Source: Myoxocephalus aenaeus
Lineage: Eukaryota > Chordata > Actinopteri > Perciformes > Cottidae
Direction of reading: 5' to 3'
DNA: 64,000 nt
NCBI GenBank assembly: GCA_038501785.1
Contig: JBAMJR010000151.1
Span: 5,792,001 to 5,856,000 of the forward strand
Part shown: in pieces, positions 59,298 through 64,000 of the stretch
How positions within the stretch are numbered: the first letter of the stretch is position 1
How the letters are laid out: each line of letters starts with the position of its first letter
Program-made: the position numbers and the translations under genes
Notes under the pieces: model-generated
The model's input: the letters and a program-made list of their open reading frames with translations, nothing else
What the model was told of the DNA's origin: nothing
The model's database searches: none

Positions 59298-61661
59298 TCT
59301 GATGTGAGCTGGTAAGGTTAAAGTCTTTCCTTTTCTGTCCGGTTTTAAATTCCTTTCTTTCATGTCTAACAAAAATCTAAAAGATTGGAGAAATAAAAAG
59401 GATGGCAAAAGGAGAGGTAATCACCAAAATGTCAGTCTGTGAAAAACAGCTTTCCAAAGAGTTTTTTTTCTTTCTCTACTTACAGCTGAATGGTAGCATC
59501 GGCAGGTTGTGCAAGTTCTTTCAGACACTCGAGATCTATTGAGAAACAATAAAGAACTGGACACTACCAGCTCTTTCTTTAAATTAATCTGAACGTAATG
59601 AAGAGTTGACATCTGTTTGATCTTAACGTAAGAAGAAAGCTTGATTAAAGGTTCACAAAAATTACAACAACAAAAAGACCGCTATAAGCCATGTAGAAAG
59701 TTACATTTTTTATTTGTTGAAACTTTAAGATATCCAGTCCACAGCCATGTGGTGCAGCCCCAGCACAATGATACTTGATCATTTTCATTTATTGAAAATG
59801 GTTCAAGTTTAACTTCAATTTACTGCAACAGGCCTTTCCAGACAAATTGTGTTACTGTGGACAATACACCAACTTAGCAGTCAAATATATTGTCAAACAA
59901 AGGTAAAGAAAAAAACAACCGATCCTTCCTGCTGTGAGGTTATATTGCTTGCTGCTGACACACTGTGCCACTCCTCACCATGATTTAGAATCAAGATCAA
60001 GCCTTAAATCTAACTTTCCTTCTTGTATTTAAGGAACCTGGAATTTTTGCCTTCACAATAAGTCACAATAAGAGTGGAGGTGTTTGCCGTAAGTGGAGGT
60101 GTTTGCCGTAACATCAGAGAGCTCACCAATTGTTTGACATATACTGCCAGCCTTACCTTGAGCTCAATTATGTGTTTATTTATGCCTGAATTAATCTGTA
60201 ATTAGGGATCATCCATCAGTGAAGGTCATCTTTTTTTTACCATTCCCTTGGTTTGGTATCAAATGTACATTGATAATCTTCGGCATCAACAAACAAAATC
60301 TTCGGCATCCAAACAAACACACGGTGCCAGCTTGCCCCGATTACATTGCAATCCCTCTCAATACCAAATTCAGAAATTAGTGTCCCTAATAGTCAGTTAG
60401 ACACAAAAACATGGGAAAATAGGATCCAGGTTGAAAAGTACAGAAGTTACTCTCTCAGTATGTGTGTGCTTTCCCCAGCAGTACAGAACCACTTAAAAAG
60501 AGAAATGGTCAATAGTTCATTGATTGATCAACTCAATGTAGAAGTAGTTTTGCCAGAGTGAGGCTGCTTATTACAAATACAATCCAATACCCTTTATAAA
60601 GTAGAAAGTCCATGAACTTTCACTAAGACTTATTTCAGGCCTGTAGTAAATAAACCTGTGGTTTAACATCTCATTCCCATTTCAAGGCCAAAGACATGTC
60701 CCTGAACAATCTCTGTCTCTTCTGTTAAGGGCCAAAGACTCACCCTTGATGTCAAAAGGTACTTTAAAGCCCATGTGGATTCAGAAGAGAGAAAGTTTTC
60801 AATAACTCAGATGGATACAGGTGGGTGGATTTCCCCCAGTCTGAGTGTCTACATCAAACAGAGGCAGCACCTGTGCTAGCCGCTCACCTCAGGCTACAAA
60901 ACACTCTCCTTTTCAAGGAGCAAGGGACAAACCCCTTGCAGGTGCACGGCTTACATCCTCCAGTCACTAAATCAAAGCTTTGCACTGCAGCCGGATAGAA
61001 ACCAACCTGACTGAAATGTTCTCTCCCAGATGAACAAGATTGCTGGATCACATAAAAGCTGCTCTCTGCTTCTAGGGAGGTGAATGCATCCTGCAAGTGT
61101 TTTTAACTGGACAAGTAGCAACACGCATGTGACATATTTTGTTCTTTGCTGAATTCAGAAAAAAATCAATAGCCTTTGAAAACATCTTCATTTTGTTGAG
61201 CAATAACGCCTAACACTATAACATATGTATCTATATTGGACTAAGCAGTAATGCTGTGGTTTTTTACAGGTTTGTCCTTGTTTTGAAACAATGGAAAATG
61301 ACCAGCAGGCTCTGCAAGGGGAAAAGTGGGACAAGAACAATGAAGTGTTTGGTGGTCTGGTTTCCATGCTGATTATAAGTGCAGCTTTCAAGGGAACTTG
61401 ACAGGTCGGTGCCATGTCCAACTCCACATAATGCGGATATCCTTCTCAGACGTGAACACATTTCCAACATGTGAAAAGAAAACATCAACATTAATTAACG
61501 TCGTTAGTCTGCCAAGAAGCAGAGTGCAACACAATTAAAGTGGAATAACAATTATTGCTCATTAAGTAATAATTCTGAAGATTGTCATTAAATCATGCTT
61601 AATTTTGATGCTTTTTTACGTATTCAGCTGGAGCCTCGTAGATTTTGTTGTTTCCCACACT
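59298..61661. other. Unique sequence, no gene seen
   Basis: About 2.4 kb. A 19-bp duplication (GTGGAGGTGTTTGCCGTAA, the first copy followed at once by the second) lies at 60075-60112. No exon recognised. Confidence 0.5.
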
Positions 61662-61779
61662 GGATTAAATTGCCTTCAAATGCAAGACGGATTCACAGGA
61701 AACAATGCAGCATGTAATCCAGCACAACAGCACTGTTTTCTCTCTGCATCGTGTCAGGACTGTATTAAGGTACGGCTGC
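61662..61779 (+). repeat. Unclassified duplicated block, copy 2
   Basis: Partner of 10789-10901: GATTAAATTGCC, CACAGGAAACAATGCA, TGTAATCCAGCA and CTGTATTAAGGTACGGCT are shared in the same order. Confidence 0.5.
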
Positions 61780-63883
61780 TGCTTCGTGTTAAAAGTGTTC
61801 AACTGGTGAAATAGGGGGTCATTTTTATTTATTTAAAAGGGGAAACGTTACATATTTGTCACTGAGCGGCAACCAGAGCCCTCTAAAGAAAAGAGGTTAT
61901 CGTTAAACGGCTCTGGCGGTAACTAGTATCTTTCATTAAAGTATTAAACTGCCTTTGTTGTTGCAACAGTAACCACGGGGGTCGCCAATAAACAATTTAC
62001 CCCAAAATCAAAAATAAATATTTTACATTTAGAAGAAGTAAGAAGTCAGAATAAAAATACTATGTGTTTCTGTCGTAAAGTGCTTATCACAATGAGAACG
62101 TTTCACACTCAAGATCAATAGTCTCTGAGGGACCTATTATGTAGTAATGTAGTGACTGGATTGCTGTTTGTTCAATTTGTTCAGTGTCTGTGTTCAGTGA
62201 TCAAAGTGCTCAAGTAATTAGAAGGTAGGTGGTGTTGCATCATCAGTGTTTAGTTTTTTTTACCTATAAACCCTCAAAGGTTGATGCATGGTGGGAGACT
62301 CAGGCTGTGGTAAAGCAGTAGTCCAGTTATCCATAATAAGTCCCACCATCATGTCTCTCATGCATATTGTTGTTTGTATTGTTAGCAGCACACTTTAAAA
62401 CACCAAACTGGTGGATAATTGGTCTAAATCAAGAAATGTTAAAATAAGAGAGAATGTGCAGGTCATATTGATTACTGCTTGTTGAAAAGAGACAATGTAA
62501 AGAGCCGGTATTAAGTGTCTCCCTTTTTCAGTGGACTCGAGTCTCACACAGATATATATCTATCTATATATCTATATATATATATAGATAAATAATATAA
62601 TAATATAAAATATATATTGTATTTTATAATACCCAAGGATCATTTGATTCATCTTATCCAGTGAATGATGTAACCATATTTTAAGGTTGGCTGAAGATAA
62701 ATCAAGTAAGCTATACGCCATGCACTCAAGTAATCAAATCAACTGCAGAATTCAAAAGAATGTTCAGATATATTTTTCCTCAAGTGTTATTCGTCTTGAT
62801 ACGAAGTGGGAGTGTACTTCAGCCACCACAGAGGTCTCATTTTTAACTGCAAAGATGGTCTTCTCTGACTCTGTCTTCAAGTGTTTTATTCTTTTTCTTT
62901 CTTCAAATTGTACAAATGTACAGTCATGAGCGAGCTGCATGATACCAGCCCTCCATGACGGCCTGCATGTGTTGAGGTTATTAACAAGTTGTCAACAAAG
63001 ACGTCTCTTCCCTTTTCTTGTCTGTCTGTGGACAGTCTGCCTGCCAACTCTCACAAATTTGACACTGGACACTCCTGAACAAACCTATATGGAGCTGTAA
63101 ATCCTGAAATAGGCACAAGCACTTGGTCCAGTGGGCTGTGGGGCAGTGTGTCATAGAGGAAGAAGCCCCTGTGGTTTTTACTGGTCTCTCATCAGGGGCG
63201 AGAGCGACCTCAGCTATATTAAACCCCCCACTTGAGTGGGATTCTCGAGACACTCTGACCCCACTGTGGCATTCACACTGATATCATAATTCACATGCGT
63301 TTCCTACAATTCTGTGGAATGTGTGTGCAACACCTTCAAGTCAATGCTGCACAGCATTTTAGCTTTTTGGAAAGAAGCATACGTAGAGACGAGATATCAA
63401 TTCACGCTCTCTGTTTTAAATGCGTCAGGACAACACAGGATATTTCTTTGAAAGAGGGTCTTACGCAACAGCCCGTGCATTCTCCGGGGATTTAGTTTGA
63501 ATTTGAACATGTGAACTTAAGTTGCCCCAACACGCCCTGCCTGTACATCTCTGGAAAGCACTGAAAGCTTGGAGTGAACTGTCAGAGGACGAATGAGGTA
63601 ATGCTGTTACACCCCAATAAAACACGCTGTCAAGAACAAGAGGGAAACAGAGTACTACACTGACTTGAATGAATAGTAAACACATGTCAGCCCAAAGTTA
63701 AAACTCAGCATAACAAATTGAACATGTGGGGCTCTCTCATTTGTATGCCCCTTCAAATTGTTTTAATTAAATATAATTTGATGTGAAGTGTCAGTGAGGC
63801 ATAAGTAATGGCCGAGAGTATCTGTATTTCTATTCTAGTTGTAAGATTACTTGCCTTATAATTATTATAGAACAAGACTTCAA
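61780..63883. other. Unique sequence, no gene seen
   Basis: About 2.1 kb with a (TA)n/TATC run at 62550-62620. No exon recognised. Confidence 0.5.
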
Positions 63884-63961
63884 GTCTACAGCCATGCTGG
63901 AGGCTGATTGACAGTGCAGTGCTTTGAGCTAAATGCTAACGTTGGCATGCTATTATGCTCA
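63884..63961 (-). repeat. GTTAGCATGC-rich fish repeat, fragment (inverted)
   Basis: On the minus strand reads GTTAGCATTTAGCTCAAAGC then CAGCATGGCTGTAGAC, matching the 3' part of the family seen at 34115-34482. Confidence 0.65.
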
Positions 63962-64000
63962 AAATATCGGGGGATCCCAAACCTTAGTTCATCCTCTGGG

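Noticed and set aside
58647..59315. 222-codon plus-strand ORF
   Set aside because: Antisense shadow of LINE copy C.

Overview
The window is vertebrate nuclear DNA, almost certainly from a teleost fish, and probably a spiny-rayed one. The signs are spliced coding exons with GT/AG junctions, long introns, dense microsatellites, tRNA-derived SINEs, three 5'-truncated non-LTR retrotransposon copies of one family ending in a CAGAAT-type repeat, and several hAT and PIF/Harbinger elements of kinds common in fish. There are no prokaryotic operons, CRISPR arrays or rRNA genes. No protein-coding gene is complete in the window. Most open reading frames longer than 60 codons are chance or transposon-derived.

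The one firmly identified host gene is a class-4 semaphorin on the minus strand, best matched to SEMA4B. Three consecutive coding exons are visible: the signal-peptide exon (16091-15971), the start of the Sema domain (1243-1083) and a third exon (600-538). They join without a frame break into the first 115 residues, and the gene runs off the left edge. Intron 1 is about 14.7 kb and holds one hAT copy and one LINE copy. Intron 2 is 482 bp and holds a SINE. The ATG exon carries about 314 nt of 5' UTR with short upstream ORFs and a clear 3' splice acceptor, so at least one non-coding exon lies upstream. Two candidates are proposed: a CpG-rich, TATA-containing block near 31.0-31.35 kb, and a CpG-rich block with a strong minus-strand splice donor at 43333.

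From 16.4 kb to 64 kb no host coding exon can be secured. The region is a repeat-studded upstream or intergenic tract. Its recognisable elements are: a complete 1,234-bp hAT element with a perfect 8-bp target duplication (21115-22348), nearly identical to the copy in intron 1; a foldback MITE (27.4-27.9 kb); a second hAT MITE with perfect duplications (33468-34005); a common fish repeat rich in GTTAGCATGC motifs (34.1-34.5 kb); a TIR element with a 7-bp duplication (35066-35388); and LINE copy B (35490-38614), interrupted by a 1.3-kb PIF/Harbinger element that keeps part of a transposase frame. Further right are a hAT transposase remnant (39.65-39.83 kb), a SINE (39.96-40.15 kb), an RTE-like LINE fragment (47.4-47.9 kb), a putative solo LTR (52.4-52.9 kb), a 70-bp-arm inverted repeat (53.3-53.55 kb), a mariner-like TA-flanked MITE (54.3-54.6 kb) and LINE copy C (58.13-59.3 kb).

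The most interesting leads are the nested LINE/Harbinger locus, the hAT pair that differs by one unit of an internal 22-bp minisatellite, a roughly 110-bp sequence present twice outside known repeats (10.8 and 61.7 kb), the long near-perfect inverted repeat, and an RFX-type X-box inside a possible small exon at 48.65 kb. Identifications rest on reading the sequence and on recalled family features. No database search was run.
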